The notes beneath the pieces were generated by a model. It was not told where the DNA came from. It ran no database searches and saw only the letters and a list, made by a program, of their open reading frames with translations. From NCBI GenBank assembly GCA_030446525.1, contig JAUJNC010000021.1:1-48379 (forward strand): DNA of 48,379 nt. Direction: 5' to 3'. Shown here in pieces: positions 34,119 to 43,546 of this stretch (position 1 is the stretch's first letter; each line of letters begins with the position of its first letter). This DNA is from Armatimonadaceae bacterium. Lineage in GTDB: Bacteria; Armatimonadota; Armatimonadia; Armatimonadales; Armatimonadaceae. A program made the position numbers and the translations under genes.

Positions 34119-34938
34119 TGTCGCTGGCGTTCGTCGACCGGGACCCAACTGCAGGGGAGATCGAAAAGATACGTTTGATTCTCTCCACATACCAGGACGG
34201 TACGGGTATGCTCACCTTGAAGGATGGCAGGAACCTTCCGGGTGGCGTGATTTTGAGCGGGCTGTGGCGCTCACATTTGCGGGGAGTGCTTCTGAAAGTA
34301 AGGAACTCTTCGATGTACTCCTGACAAGACCGGATACGGTCTCGCCAAAGTTTGGGCTCTCGTGCAAGATGCGGAGCGAACTGAACCGCATTGATCGGGA
34401 CGGGCGTGTTACGGTGGAGGTATCGAATTCGGCAGGCAAGTTCTGGGATTATCTCGCCACAAAAGGTATCCATCAAGCTAACTACAAAGAACGGCCGCAG
34501 GAGGTTGGTGAGGCACTCACCAATCTCCTGCAGGCATGGCATGAGGCCGAGAGCTTCCTGTCAGGTGGGAGGATAGACCTGTCCAAAAGTTCGTACCTCG
34601 TGCTGTCTTGGAGCCGTGCCGGTTGGTACCAGTTGCATCAGTTCCGGCTTAACATGGTAAACGCGCACGCGCTCAGGTGGTACTTCGCAAAACGGCTAGT
34701 AAAGGGGAAAGAGGTGGTGTCTCGCCACCTCAACGGGGATGACGACCACGGCACGCTCGTTGAATGGTATGGCGAATCGGGCGGTCAGCTCAAGCTCTAT
34801 CCTTACGCAAGCGATGCCATTTGGCAGTCTGAGCGGTTTCAACTGGAACCATTGCCCGCTGCCGAACATGGCATCCTTTCCAAAGTTGCTGCGTATTTTC
34901 CCGAGAAATGGGCCGCAGCTTGCGGGGACGTACCCTGA
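34118..34938 (+). CDS. Putative type II restriction endonuclease (one frameshift)
   Basis: GTG 34118 overlaps the regulator stop. After one missing base in GGG at 34240 the protein reads through as 273 residues: YQDGTGMLTLKDGRNLPGWR, DFERAVALTFAGSASESKEL, FDVLLTRPD, FGLSCKMRSELNRID, RVTVEVSNSAGKFWDYLATK and SSYLVLSWSRAGWYQLHQF. FDVLL followed about 15 residues later by SCK could be a PD-(D/E)xK-type metal site in which the usual acidic residue is replaced or migrated. I do not firmly recognise a named endonuclease. The role is inferred from the M, C and third-gene order and overlap. Confidence 0.55.
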
Positions 34939-34961
34939 TACTCTCTTGCTACTATCTGGCA

Positions 34962-35032
34962 AAAACGGACGGGGCGCTTCAGCACCCCGTCCGTTTTTGC
35001 CGTCGCAGGAGTTGGCGTGGCTCGCGTCGAAT
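34962..35032 (+). repeat. Right 71-bp direct repeat (att-like)
   Basis: Second copy of the tRNA terminator plus tail. Its hairpin has a TTCA loop and one mismatch (GCACCCC against GGGGCGC), so it is the slightly degraded copy. It ends 46 bp before the ThuA start. Confidence 0.85.
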
Positions 35033-35077
35033 TCCTTAGGCGTGGGCGCAATGCCCGGCAAAGGAGAAGACGACGAA

Positions 35078-35755
35078 ATGGCCCAAAAGAAAGCCTTGAT
35101 CGTTTGGGGCGGATGGAACGGGCATCAGCCCCAGGAGGTCACCGGCATCTTCAACGACGCGCTCCTCAGCCACGGCTTTGACGTGGAGGTGTCGGACACG
35201 CTGGACGCGTTCCTGGACGGCGAGAAGCTGAAGCAGATGGACCTGATCGTGCCGGTCTGGACGATGGGCAAGATCACCCGGGAACAGGCGACGCCGCTGA
35301 CCGCGGCGGTGAAGGGCGGGGTCGGCATCGCCGGGTGCCACGGCGGCATGTGCGACTCGTTCCGGGAGGCGACCGAATACCAGTTCATGACCGGCGGCCA
35401 GTGGGTGGCGCACCCGGGCAACGACGGCGTCGAGTACACGGTGCGCATCACCGACCCGAGCCACTTCATCACGCAGGGCAGCCCCGCCGAATTCCCCGTG
35501 AAATCGGAGCAGTACTACATGCACGTCGACCCGGCGATCAAGGTGCTGGCGACGACGCGCTTCCCCACCGCCGACGGGCCGCATGTGCCCAACGGGCCGT
35601 TCGATATGCCGGTCGTCTGGACCAAATACTACGGCGAGGGCCGCGTCGCGTACTGCTCGCTGGGCCATGTGGCCGCCGTGGTGCGCCAGCCCGAGGTGCT
35701 GCGGCTGTGTACGCGCGGTCTGCTCTGGGCGGCGCGCGCCGAGGGACAGGCGTAG
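35078..35755 (+). CDS. ThuA-domain protein (trehalose utilisation-like, class I GATase fold)
   Basis: Start at ATG 35078 (MAQKKALIVWGGWNGHQPQE), with GGAGA upstream, gives 225 residues. Motifs are LDAFLDGEKLKQMDLIVPVW, GGVGIAGCHGGMCDSFREAT (the pseudo-nucleophile-elbow region), FMTGGQWVAHPG, SEQYYMHVDPAIKVLATTRF, and PVVWTKYYGEGRVAYCSLGH near the end. ThuA proteins are linked to sugar dehydrogenation/catabolism, often beside dehydrogenases and sugar isomerases. It begins 46 bp after the right island repeat and heads a run of five co-directional genes. Confidence 0.92.
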   Translation: MAQKKALIVWGGWNGHQPQEVTGIFNDALLSHGFDVEVSDTLDAFLDGEKLKQMDLIVPVWTMGKITREQATPLTAAVKGGVGIAGCHGGMCDSFREATEYQFMTGGQWVAHPGNDGVEYTVRITDPSHFITQGSPAEFPVKSEQYYMHVDPAIKVLATTRFPTADGPHVPNGPFDMPVVWTKYYGEGRVAYCSLGHVAAVVRQPEVLRLCTRGLLWAARAEGQA

Positions 35756-35756
35756 G

Positions 35757-36452
35757 GTGAGCGCCGCGGCGCCGCGCCCATCCCCCCTGTCGGAGCCTGC
35801 GAACTGGGCGCGGCTGCCCATCGCGGAGAACGGGGAGCCGCTCGTCGTGCTGGCGGAGGGAGGAGGCGTCCGGGTGCGGGCGCAGTACGCGCTCGACGGG
35901 ATCCCCGGCGCCCCGGAAACGGTCTGGGTGCGCGCGCCGGGGTCCGGGAGCGGCTGCTACGCGCGGCCCGCGCGCTTCCCCCGGCGTGGGACTCCTTGTC
36001 TTCGACGGGTTCCGGCCGCTGGGGGTGCAGCGCTACCTGTACGATCATTTCCGGGCCGAGGTCGCGGCGGCCAGCCCGGGCGCCTCGGACGAGGAGATCG
36101 CCCTCCTCGTCGGCAAGTTCGTGGCGTCGCCCAGCGCGGACCCCCGGTGCCCGCCGCCACACCGCACGGGCGGGGCCGTGGACGTGTGCCTGGTCGAGTC
36201 CGCCTCCGGCTTCGAGCTGCTCATGGGCACCGCCCCGGACGAGGTCGCCCCGGAGTCGGCCACGCGCTATTTCGAGGAATTCCCGCAGGAGCCGTTCACC
36301 ACGAACCGGCGCCTCCTGTTCCACGCCATGACCGGCGCGGGTTTCACCAGCTACGAGGGCGAATGGTGGCACTTCGACTACGGCAACCAACGCTGGGCCA
36401 ACTGCGCCCACGCCCCCGCGCCGTCTACGGCGCCGCCCCCGAGCCGGCGTAA
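35757..36452 (+). CDS. VanX-like D-alanyl-D-alanine dipeptidase, M15D (frameshifted)
   Basis: GTG 35757 lies two bases after the ThuA stop. N-terminal residues (WARLPIAENGEPLVVLAEGG) are in one frame. After slips near 35940 and 35982 the core appears: VGLLVFDGFRPLGVQRYLYD, HRTGGAVDVCL (first zinc ligands HxxGxAxD), RRLLFHAMTGAGF, and YEGEWWHFDYGNQRWA (catalytic ExxH: EWWH). A third slip near 36416 leads to the end at 36452. The span is a whole number of codons (231 residues). It hydrolyses D-Ala-D-Ala for peptidoglycan recycling or vancomycin resistance; no vanA/vanH genes are nearby, so recycling is more likely. Confidence 0.82.
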   Translation: MSAAAPRPSPLSEPANWARLPIAENGEPLVVLAEGGGVRVRAQYALDGIPGAPETVWVRAPGSGSGCYARPARFPRRGTPCLRRVPAAGGAALPVRSFPGRGRGGQPGRLGRGDRPPRRQVRGVAQRGPPVPAATPHGRGRGRVPGRVRLRLRAAHGHRPGRGRPGVGHALFRGIPAGAVHHEPAPPVPRHDRRGFHQLRGRMVALRLRQPTLGQLRPRPRAVYGAAPEPA

Positions 36453-36462
36453 GGAGAAAACG

Positions 36463-36774
36463 ATGTACGTTGTCTGCGTGACCATCAAGGTGCTGCCCGG
36501 CCGGAGCGAAGCGTTCCTGGAGGCGCGGCGCAACCATCTGGGCACCCGGCAGGAGCCGGGCAACGTCCGCTTCGACGTGCTGCGCCTGGCGACGGCGCCC
36601 GCCGAGGGCGAGCCGGAAGGGTTCTTCCTGTACGAGGTGTACCGGTCGCCGGAGGATTTCGCCGCCCACCAGCAGACGCCGCACTATCTGGCCTGGCGCG
36701 ACGCGGTCGCCCTGATGGCCGAGCCGCGCCAGGGCGTGCGCTACCAGTCGATATTTCCGGATCCCTGGGAGTGA
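36463..36774 (+). CDS. Antibiotic biosynthesis monooxygenase (ABM) domain protein
   Basis: The 103-residue protein starts at ATG 36463 after AAGGAG. MYVVCVTIKVLPGRSEAFLE and EPGNVRFDVLRL are the first strand and helix of the ABM ferredoxin-like fold. EGFFLYEVYRSPEDFAAHQQ and TPHYLAWRD form the conserved second half. Such dimeric proteins include LsrG and quinol monooxygenases and need no cofactor. It is co-directional with the VanX-like and nucleotidase genes. Specific reaction unknown. Confidence 0.9.
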   Translation: MYVVCVTIKVLPGRSEAFLEARRNHLGTRQEPGNVRFDVLRLATAPAEGEPEGFFLYEVYRSPEDFAAHQQTPHYLAWRDAVALMAEPRQGVRYQSIFPDPWE

Positions 36775-36781
36775 CGTAGCT

Positions 36782-38387
36782 TTGCTTATCCGCTTTCGCC
36801 TCGCCGCGCATCTTTTCGTCATCGCGCTTCTGGCAACCGGGACGCCCCTGCAGGCCGCGCCGGGAGATACCAGGTCGTTCGTCATCCTTCATAGCAACGA
36901 TCAGCACGGCCACCTGCTGCCCTTCTCCTACCCCGACCGCGTCTCCAAGGACGACGACGTGGCCCGGATGCCGGCGCGCAAGAACATCGGCGGCATCGCC
37001 CGGCGCGCCACCCTGGTCCGCCAGATACGGGCGCGCGAGAAGAACGTCTTCCTCTTCGACGCCGGCGACTGCATGGACGGCACGCCGTTCTCGACGGAGT
37101 TCCTGGGCAAGGCGGACTACGACGCCATGAACGGGGTCGGCTACGACTATGCCGTCCCCGGCAACCACGACTTCAACATGACCGCCGCGCAGTTCGGCGA
37201 GCCTGGCGCGCCTGATCCGGTTCCCGTACCTGCTCGCCAACGTCTACCACAAAGACGGGGACAAGACGCCCCTGCCGCCCTACCAGATTACAACCTGGGA
37301 CGGGCTCAAGGTCGCCGTCTTCGGCCTTACCACCTCCTCCAGCCGGACCTACAAGGCCGCCGAGGAGGCGTTCCGCGTGCGCGACCCCCTCGACGTCGCC
37401 CGCGAGCCGGCGCCGCGGCTGCGCAACAGGCCGATCTCGTGGTCCTGGTGGCGCACGACGGGCTGGACGTGGACCGGCGGATGGCGCGTGAGGTGCCCGG
37501 GATCGACATCATCGTCGGCGGCCACTCACACACCCGCGTGCCCCACGGCATCTACGCGCTGGCCGACAACCCCGGCCCCGGCGACCCGAAGGGCACGATC
37601 ATCGTGCAGGCGCACCAGTGGGTGGGGGAGCCTGGGCCGGCTGGACGTGACCGTGACCGAGGGGCCGACAACCGCTGGCGTGTCTCGAAGTATGCCGCGT
37701 CTCTGCTGCCCGTCACGGACCGGTACGCGGACGATCCCGCCGTGGCCAGGACCGTGGCCGGGTACTGGGACAAGATCAAGGACAAGTACGCCGCCCGGGT
37801 GGGCCAGGCCACCGACGACTTTTCCGAGGTGGACGGCCTGGACCCGACCAACTACTACCTGGTCGCCGACGCCGTGAAGGAGGCGTCCGGGGCCGAGTTC
37901 GACCTGGAAAACTTCGGCGGCGTCCGCGCCCCGATCCTCAAGGGGCCGATCACGATGGCGGACCTGGTGACCCTGGACCCCTTCCAGAACACCGTCTACA
38001 CCTTCAAGATCAAGGGCGCCGACCTCAAGAAACTGCTCGTCGCCACCCGCCCCGCCACGTCGGCCGGCCTGCGCTACGAGCCTGCGCCGCGAGGAGCGGC
38101 CCGCCCCCGGCACCTCCGGCGCGGACGCCGGGGGCGGGCCGCGCGGCCGGTGGCGTCTCGTCAGCGCCACCCTCGACGGCCAGCCGATCCAGGACGACAG
38201 GCTGTACGCGGGCGCGGCCAACTCCTACTACTTCACCCGCTCGGTGAAGACCTACGCCGTGGACGCCGTGGACACCAAGCGCGCCCGCCTCGACGTCGTG
38301 CGGGATTACATCCGTAAAAACTCGCCCGTCTCCCCCAGGCCCGACGGCCGCGTCAACCTGAACGGCGCCAGCCCCTACGACAGTTAG
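36782..38387 (+). CDS. Secreted 5'-nucleotidase/2',3'-cyclic phosphodiesterase-type metallophosphatase (UshA-like, frameshifted)
   Basis: TTG 36782 opens a signal peptide (LFVIALLATGTPLQAAPGD). The metallophosphatase motifs follow: ILHSNDQHGHLLPF, FLFDAGDCMDGTPFS, YDYAVPGNHDFN, VVLVAHDGLD and IIVGGHSHTRVPHG. The C-terminal 5'-nucleotidase domain has ATDDFSEVDGLDPTNYYL, EFDLENFGGVRAPI and TLDPFQNTVYTFKIKG. Five slips (37200, 37405, 37629, about 37668, 38079) net to one extra base; repair gives 534 residues ending at TAG 38385-38387. Four of the five lie where AGCT is predicted. It dephosphorylates extracellular nucleotides for phosphate or nucleoside scavenging. Confidence 0.85.
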
Positions 38388-38398
38388 GAGACGTCCCG

Positions 38399-38848
38399 AT
38401 GAACTGGCTGCTTTACCTGCTCGCCCTGCTGGCCGGAGCCGCCTTGCCGGTCCAGGTGGGACTCAACACCGGACTCAGGCAGCACCTGGGCAGGCCGATG
38501 CAGGCCACTTTTGTCTCTTTCCTCGTGGGGGCGCTCGGCGCGCTCGTGTACTGTTTCGCCGCGCGCTACCCCGTGCCCGCCATCGCCCGCTTGTCGCAGG
38601 CGCCGTGGTGGATATGGCTCGGGGGCCTGCTGGGCGCGTTTTACGTGTGGTCCACGATCGTGGTCGCACCACAGGTGGGGGCGGCGCTCACGCTGGGACT
38701 CGTCGTCGCCGGGCAGATGACCGCTTCGCTCGTGCTCGACCACTTCGGGGCGCTGGGGCTGCCGGAGCATCCCGTCAACATCTGGCGCATCCTCGGCGCG
38801 CTGCTGGTCATGGGCGGCGTTGCACTGACGGCGGCCTCGCAGCGGTAG
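38399..38848 (+). CDS. DMT-superfamily small membrane transporter (YdcZ/DUF606-like)
   Basis: The 149-residue protein has five hydrophobic helices, starting LLYLLALLAGAALPVQVGLN. The characteristic TGLRQHLGRPMQATFVSFLV, WWIWLGGLLGAFYVWSTIVV and LGLVVAGQMTASLVLDHFG match the DUF606/EamA-like family. The second half ends RILGALLVMGGVALTA. Proteins this short act as dimers. Substrate unknown. It starts 12 bp after the nucleotidase stop. Confidence 0.88.
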   Translation: MNWLLYLLALLAGAALPVQVGLNTGLRQHLGRPMQATFVSFLVGALGALVYCFAARYPVPAIARLSQAPWWIWLGGLLGAFYVWSTIVVAPQVGAALTLGLVVAGQMTASLVLDHFGALGLPEHPVNIWRILGALLVMGGVALTAASQR

Positions 38849-40146
38849 GCGTCGCACGGGTTTGCCGCCCAGAGTAGGGTTTCTGCGTTCGTCGCCCGAC
38901 GCCCTGCTGATCGCCCACACGCACCAACTTGTCGCCATCGAAGACCACTTCGAGAGCAAACCGGCTGTGCAGGTACTTGCCATTTTCGCCGACGAACCTG
39001 GCCGACGACCTTTTTGCCGACGGTGTCGAGGATCTCGCCGGTTTCGAGATAGAAATACTTGCCGTCCAGGCTCGACATGATCCAGCCGGGCTGCCCGAAG
39101 ATGCCGGTCTCGCCGTAGAGATACTGGCCCTTGTCATCTTTCTCGCGTCCGCCGTTCGTGTCGATGAAGGCCTTCCACACCGGCGCCGATTGCGGCAGGC
39201 CGCGGACGTCAAAGACGTGGACGCCGCTGCGCACCTGATCGACGACCCATACTTCATTTTCGTCGGCGGTCATCGAGATGCCGTGGCTGAGCACCACGTT
39301 GCGCTGCAACGGCGGGAACTTTTCCGCCGGCGCCTGCGCCGTATAAAGCACCTTGCCGCTGCGCACATCGCCCACCTGGAAGCCGATCAGCTTGTTGATG
39401 CAGGCGAAGACCAGGCTGCCCTCGCCGTTGATGGTGATGGGCCGCACGTGCGCCGCAAACGGCCCCACCTTCTGCACCACCTTGCCGCTGCGGGTGTCGG
39501 CCACCCTCACGTAGGGCTCGTATAGGCCGTTATCAAACGTGCCAAATGCGGTCAGGAAGACGCGCGAGCCGTCGGGCGTGACCACCGTGTTGTGCGTGAA
39601 GGGCGCCACCGGGATGCGCTGTTCCGCCTTTTCCTGGCCGCTTACGCCGTCGATGATGTAGAAGTAGGGCGTGCTGGCGCTCTCGCCTGAAGGCAGGAAA
39701 AGCTTGGCGCCGTCGGGGGTGACGGCGCCGCGATCCACCGAAGAGGCATACGAGCGGTTCCACAGCACCTTCTCCGTCTCCAGGTCCAGACACAGCACGT
39801 GGCCGGACATCGGGCCGCCGCGGCGCAGCTCTTTGTAGCTGCCGTAGTGCGCGATGTAGAGCTTCTTGGTGGCGGCGCTCGCGGTGATGCCGCGGATGTT
39901 GAACACCGGAGCCGTGCCCGGCGGCGCCGCGAGGGGAATCGTTTTGACCCATTTGTGGCCGTTGTCGATGTCGAACACTTCCAGCGACGGCTTGAGCGTG
40001 CGGAAGCCATCACGGTCTTTGGGCGCGCGGCCGACGTACAGCAGATGCTTCTCGGCGGCTTGCGCCCCCCAAGGAGTCAGCAGCGTCAGCAAGCCAGCCA
40101 CACACGCGGCGCCGGCTCTGCTCCAGCGTCGGGAGTTCCTCAACAT
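38808..40146 (-). CDS. Secreted YVTN/cytochrome-cd1-like beta-propeller protein (one frameshift near the 3' end)
   Basis: The ATG at 40146 opens a signal peptide (GAACVAGLLTLLTPWGAQA). The propeller has repeated strands such as LLYVGRAPKDRDGFRTLKPS, EVFDIDNGHKWVKTIPLAAP, RGAVTPDGAKLFLPSGESAS and NTVVTPDGSRVFLTAFGTFD, plus MTADENEVWVVDQVRSGVHV. An extra base near 39003 breaks the frame; the continuation FVGENGKYLHSRFALEVVFD looks like a final blade. The downstream frame stops at 38808, overlapping the convergent transporter gene by 41 bp, so the true end is uncertain. No haem or catalytic motif is visible; a binding or scaffold role is likely. Confidence 0.75.
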
Positions 40147-40263
40147 CCGAGATTTGGTCCTTCCGTCCCCCCGGCATGCCAGGGAGCAGCAGCGCCGGGC
40201 GCGGGTCCCGAGTGGCGCGGAAAGAGGCGTGGCAGAACAGCAAAGCCGGTGCGGCAGCGAGAA

Positions 40264-41229
40264 TCAGAAACCGCTACAGGCATTACCGGGAGCAAAGTAG
40301 GCATCGAAAAAGTTCGCCGAATCGTCGTTGCCGCTCCCCTTCCCGGCGCGCCCCTGCTGCGCGATGTTGACGCACCAGTTCAGCCGACCCTTGACCACGC
40401 TCTTTACGTGCCCGTCGCTGAACAGCACGTTCGTCGCGTTCTGGTGCCGGTAGCGCGGAAGGCCGACCATGGTGGTGACACTGGCCGGGTCTGTCCGGTC
40501 GCCGTCGAACGGGACGGAGCCCGGGCCCTGGAAAACGGAGGGCGGACTGGTCGGGGACGTCCCGGCAGGGGAATACCAATTCGGTTCGGCCCGCAACAGA
40601 TCGTATGCCTGCGGTAGTGCCGTGCCGTCGGCCTCTTTCGTCGTCAGATCGATCCCCACCTCGAAGATCATGCCCAGGTCGGCGGGCCGCGTGATTGCGG
40701 CCACGCTCGCCGGCATGTACGTTCCCCCGCTGGTCCCCCCCGGCTTTCTCGGGTAGGCGTCGCCGACGATGTTGGGGTTTGCCTGGTACACCTTGATGCC
40801 TGTCGTCGCGGGGCAGGACCACATCCCGCCGATGGCGCGGGTCGGGTCAAGGTATTGACTGCCGGCCACGGTGGATCTCTGGCCGGTGCCGTTCTTGACA
40901 TAAGGCATCACCGCCTCACGCCAGCTGATATTGCGATTGCCCGGCGGGTTCGTGTATACCTGCATCGGGTACGTCTCGTCGTAGTCCTGACTGTAGGCCA
41001 GAGTCGCCAGGCCGATCTGCTTCAAGTTACTGACGCAGGTGATTTGCCGCGCCTTCTCCCGGGCCTGGGCAAAGACAGGAAAAAGGATAGCAGCGAGGAT
41101 CGCTATTATGGCGATCACCACGAGAAGCTCGATCAGAGTGAACGCGCGGGCCGGGCCACAACGGTGTAGAGTAGGGCGCTGGGCAGTGTCTGCCGCCGCG
41201 TCGGAGGTGAGTGGTGTGAACACCTTCAT
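40264..41229 (-). CDS. Secreted prepilin-like protein (DUF1559-like), second copy
   Basis: This 321-residue protein has an N-terminal extension before [20 protein letters not shown], then [20 protein letters not shown]. The exported part has [20 protein letters not shown]. The C-terminal [20 protein letters not shown] motif is the DUF1559 signature. The 28-residue leader before the cleavage site is longer than the 12 residues in the copy at 23011-23766. GAGGAAAGGA precedes the ATG. It has its own strong promoter and leader hairpin, unlike the operon copy. Likely a pseudopilin-like surface protein. Confidence 0.9.
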   Translation of the reverse strand: MKVFTPLTSDAAADTAQRPTLHRCGPARAFTLIELLVVIAIIAILAAILFPVFAQAREKARQITCVSNLKQIGLATLAYSQDYDETYPMQVYTNPPGNRNISWREAVMPYVKNGTGQRSTVAGSQYLDPTRAIGGMWSCPATTGIKVYQANPNIVGDAYPRKPGGTSGGTYMPASVAAITRPADLGMIFEVGIDLTTKEADGTALPQAYDLLRAEPNWYSPAGTSPTSPPSVFQGPGSVPFDGDRTDPASVTTMVGLPRYRHQNATNVLFSDGHVKSVVKGRLNWCVNIAQQGRAGKGSGNDDSANFFDAYFAPGNACSGF

Positions 41230-41267
41230 CGGGTTCCTTTCCTCGGGGGCGTTCCCAAAAGACGAAG

Positions 41268-41289
41268 CCTGCTAAAGCACCTTAGCAGG
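41268..41289 (-). promoter_or_regulatory. Leader hairpin upstream of prepilin gene
   Basis: CCTGCTAA and TTAGCAGG pair perfectly around a 6-nt loop in the transcribed leader, between the promoter and the ribosome-binding site. It has no U-run, so mRNA stabilisation or protein binding is likelier than termination. Confidence 0.5.
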
Positions 41290-41302
41290 GTTGGATCGGT
41301 CC

Positions 41303-41331
41303 AGTATACCAGCACCCTGCCTTCCTGTCAA
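41303..41331 (-). promoter_or_regulatory. Consensus sigma-70 promoter of prepilin gene
   Basis: On the minus strand TTGACA (41331-41326) and TATACT (41308-41303) are separated by exactly 17 bp, nearly perfect consensus. The gap 41332-41464 holds nothing else I recognise. Confidence 0.8.
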
Positions 41332-41464
41332 TAACCCTGTTGGGCCGCCGGACACCGCACGCAAGCCGAGTTTCCGCAGTCGATCCGCCTCGGTAACAGG
41401 GGCGCGGCTTCTCCGCCCGCTGCGCCGGACGCGCTCCGGGCCGTTTCCCGTTGTACAATGACTT

Positions 41465-41845
41465 GTGCGGACATTCAAGCGCCTACGGAAGATTACGCTC
41501 GGGATGCTCTTCGTGGTAGCCGGGGCGAGTCATTTCGTGAGTCCCGCCTCCTACCTCAGGATCATGCCGCCGTACCTGCCCTGGCCCCTCTTCCTGGTTT
41601 ACCTGAGCGGGTTCTTCGAGGTGGTGCTGGGGGCGATGCTGCTGGCGCCGGCGTTCACACGTGTCGCCGCCTGGGGGCTGGTCGCGCTGCTGGTGGCCGT
41701 CTTCCCGGCCAACGTTCACATGGCGCTCCACCCCGGTCTTTACCCCGAGATCAGTCCCGTAATTCTGTGGATGAGGCTGCCGCTCCAGGCGGTGCTCGTA
41801 GGCTGGGCGCACCGGTACACGCGGCCCGACGCTCGGCAAGGGTAA
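41465..41845 (+). CDS. DoxX-family membrane protein
   Basis: The 126-residue protein starts with GTG 41465 and has four hydrophobic helices: [60 protein letters not shown] and [16 protein letters not shown]. The pattern GxxHFxxPxxxxxxxPxxLP and the FPANVHMA segment are typical of DoxX/DoxD-like proteins. Function in this branch is poorly defined, perhaps redox or membrane stress. It converges on glnA. Confidence 0.88.
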   Translation: MRTFKRLRKITLGMLFVVAGASHFVSPASYLRIMPPYLPWPLFLVYLSGFFEVVLGAMLLAPAFTRVAAWGLVALLVAVFPANVHMALHPGLYPEISPVILWMRLPLQAVLVGWAHRYTRPDARQG

Positions 41846-41854
41846 AATGCTCGA

Positions 41855-41887
41855 CAAGGGCCGCGGGCGGGATGCCTGCGGCCCTTG
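41855..41887. terminator. Bidirectional hairpin between doxX and glnA
   Basis: CAAGGGCCGC (41855-41864) and GCGGCCCTTG (41878-41887) form a perfect 10-bp stem between two convergent genes. No U-run is present. Confidence 0.5.
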
Positions 41888-41924
41888 GGCGCCTGGCCGA
41901 GGGTGGTGGCCAGGGGAAGCGGGC

Positions 41925-43348
41925 TTACACGTCGTAGTAGAGGGCGAACTCGTAGGGGTGCGGGCGCAGCGCGATCTGCTCCACCTCGCGCTCGCGCTTG
42001 TAGGCGATGTAGGTCTCGATCAGGTCGCGGGTGAACACGCCGCCCCGGAGCAGGACCTCGTGGTCCGCCTCGAGGGCGTCGAGCGAGTCGGCCAGGGTGC
42101 CCGGCGTCTGCTTGATGCCCAGGCTCGTTGAACTCGACCCGGTCCATCTCGTAGATGTCCTTGTCGACGGGCGCGGGCGGCTGGATTTTGTTCTGGATGC
42201 CGTCCAGGCCCGCCATCAGGATCGCCGAGAAGGCCAGGTACGGGTTGCACGACGGGTCCGGGGCGCGGAACTCGACGCGCTTGGCCTTGGGCGACTTGGA
42301 GTAGGCCGGGATGCGGCAGCAGGCCGAGCGGTTGCGGTTCGAGTAGACCAGGTTGATCGGCGCCTCATAGCCGGGGACCAGGCGCCGGTACGAGTTGGTG
42401 GTCGGCGCGCAGAACGCCAGCAGGGCGGGCGCGTGCCGCAGGATGCCGCCGATGTAGCTGACGGCGAGCTCCGAAAGCTGCGCGTAACCCCGCTCGTCGA
42501 ACATCAGCGTGCTGCCGTCCTTCCAGAACGAGACGTGGGTGTGCATGCCGGACCCGTTGTCCTGGAACAGCGGCTTGGGCATGAAGGTGGCCGTGTAGCC
42601 GTTCTGGAAGGCGACGTTCTTGATCACGTACTTGTACATCAACATGTTGTCGGCGTGCTCGACGAGCGGCGCGAACTTCAGGTCGATCTCCGCCTGGCCG
42701 GCCGTGCCGACCTTCAGGTGCTGCACCTCGACGTTGATGCCCATGTCTATCATGGTCAGCATCATCTCGGTGCGCAGGTCCTGGAACTGGTCCGTCGGCA
42801 TCACGGGGAAGTAGCCCTCTTTGTGCCGGATCTTGTAGCCCAGGTTCGGCTTCTCGTCCCGGCCCGTGTTCCACACGCCCTCGTCCGAATCGACCATGTG
42901 GAACGAGCCTGTGCGCGCGATAGTCGAACTTGACCTCGTTAAAGACGTAGAACTCGGCCTCGGCCCCGAAGAAGGCCGTGTCGGCGATGCCGGTGCTCTT
43001 CAGGTACTCCTGCGCCTTTTTCGCCGTGTAGCGCGGGTCGCGGCTGTAGGGGTCGCGCGTCAGCGGGTCCTGGATGTCGCACAGGATCGAGAGCGTGGGC
43101 ACCTCGGTGAAGGGGTCCATGAAGACGGCGTTCGGGTCGGGGATGAGCAGCATGTCCGACTCGTTGATCTTCTGGAAGCCGCGGATGGACGAGCCGTCGA
43201 AGCCCAGCCCCTCGGTGAACATCTCCTCTTCCAGCGCCTGGGCCGGGATCGAGAAGTGCTGCCAGGCGCCCAGCAGGTCGCAGAACTTGACGTCCACCAC
43301 CCGGGCGTCGTTCTCCCGGGCGTACTCCAATACTTCCTTCGGGGTCAT
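41925..43348 (-). CDS. glnA: Glutamine synthetase type I (two frameshifts)
   Basis: [20 protein letters not shown] begins a GSI protein. The N-terminal beta-grasp ([14 protein letters not shown]), the DGSSIRGF latch, and [11 protein letters not shown] with the metal-ligand Glu are present. So are [26 protein letters not shown], and [22 protein letters not shown]-terminal [15 protein letters not shown] ends at the TAA 41927-41925. Two extra bases, at 42906-42910 and 42121-42125, break the frame; both sit where AGCT is predicted. Removing them gives 473 residues, the expected length. The usual adenylylation tyrosine segment was not assessed. It assimilates ammonia into glutamine. Confidence 0.95.
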
Positions 43349-43540
43349 TGCGTATCAAACGTCTCCTTAACGTAGAGTCCGTGAGGGGGTCGCATCGCGG
43401 AAGCGGCAAAGAGATGCGGCGGGGACGGGGAACACGTGTCTCTACACGGAAGGCTCCCGGTCCACCCCACCCGCGTGGGGAAAGTCGCCCGCGGCTCCTT
43501 TACCGCCGCTTCCGAGATGCCGACGCCGTGCATCAACGTT
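43349..43540 (-). promoter_or_regulatory. Long 5' leader of glnA
   Basis: The predicted transcription start puts about 190 nt before the glnA ATG. The leader contains a CCCCAC-GCGG-GTGGGG hairpin and a GC-rich stretch, with AAGGAG 14 nt before the start. It does not match the glutamine riboswitches that I know. A short overlapping ORF is not convincing as a gene. Confidence 0.4.
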
Positions 43541-43546
43541 GTCGGC

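Larger units (their letters stand above)
32645..35032. mobile_element. 2.3-kb restriction-modification island bounded by 71-bp direct repeats at tRNA-Met
   Basis: The segment between the two repeats (32716-34961) has visibly lower GC than the flanks and holds three genes: an adenine methyltransferase on the minus strand and, divergently, an XRE regulator and a third gene overlapping it. No integrase or transposase is present, so it must have moved passively or lost its mobility gene. The gene order matches controller-regulated type II restriction-modification systems. The boundaries at a tRNA terminator are typical integration sites. Confidence 0.7.

Noticed and set aside
32645..35032. Island considered as a prophage or integron remnant
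   Set aside because: No integrase, phage structural gene or attC-like cassette is present; all three genes fit restriction-modification.
35757..36452. VanX-like gene considered part of a vancomycin-resistance cluster
   Set aside because: No vanH, vanA ligase or vanRS genes are nearby; a peptidoglycan-recycling dipeptidase fits better.
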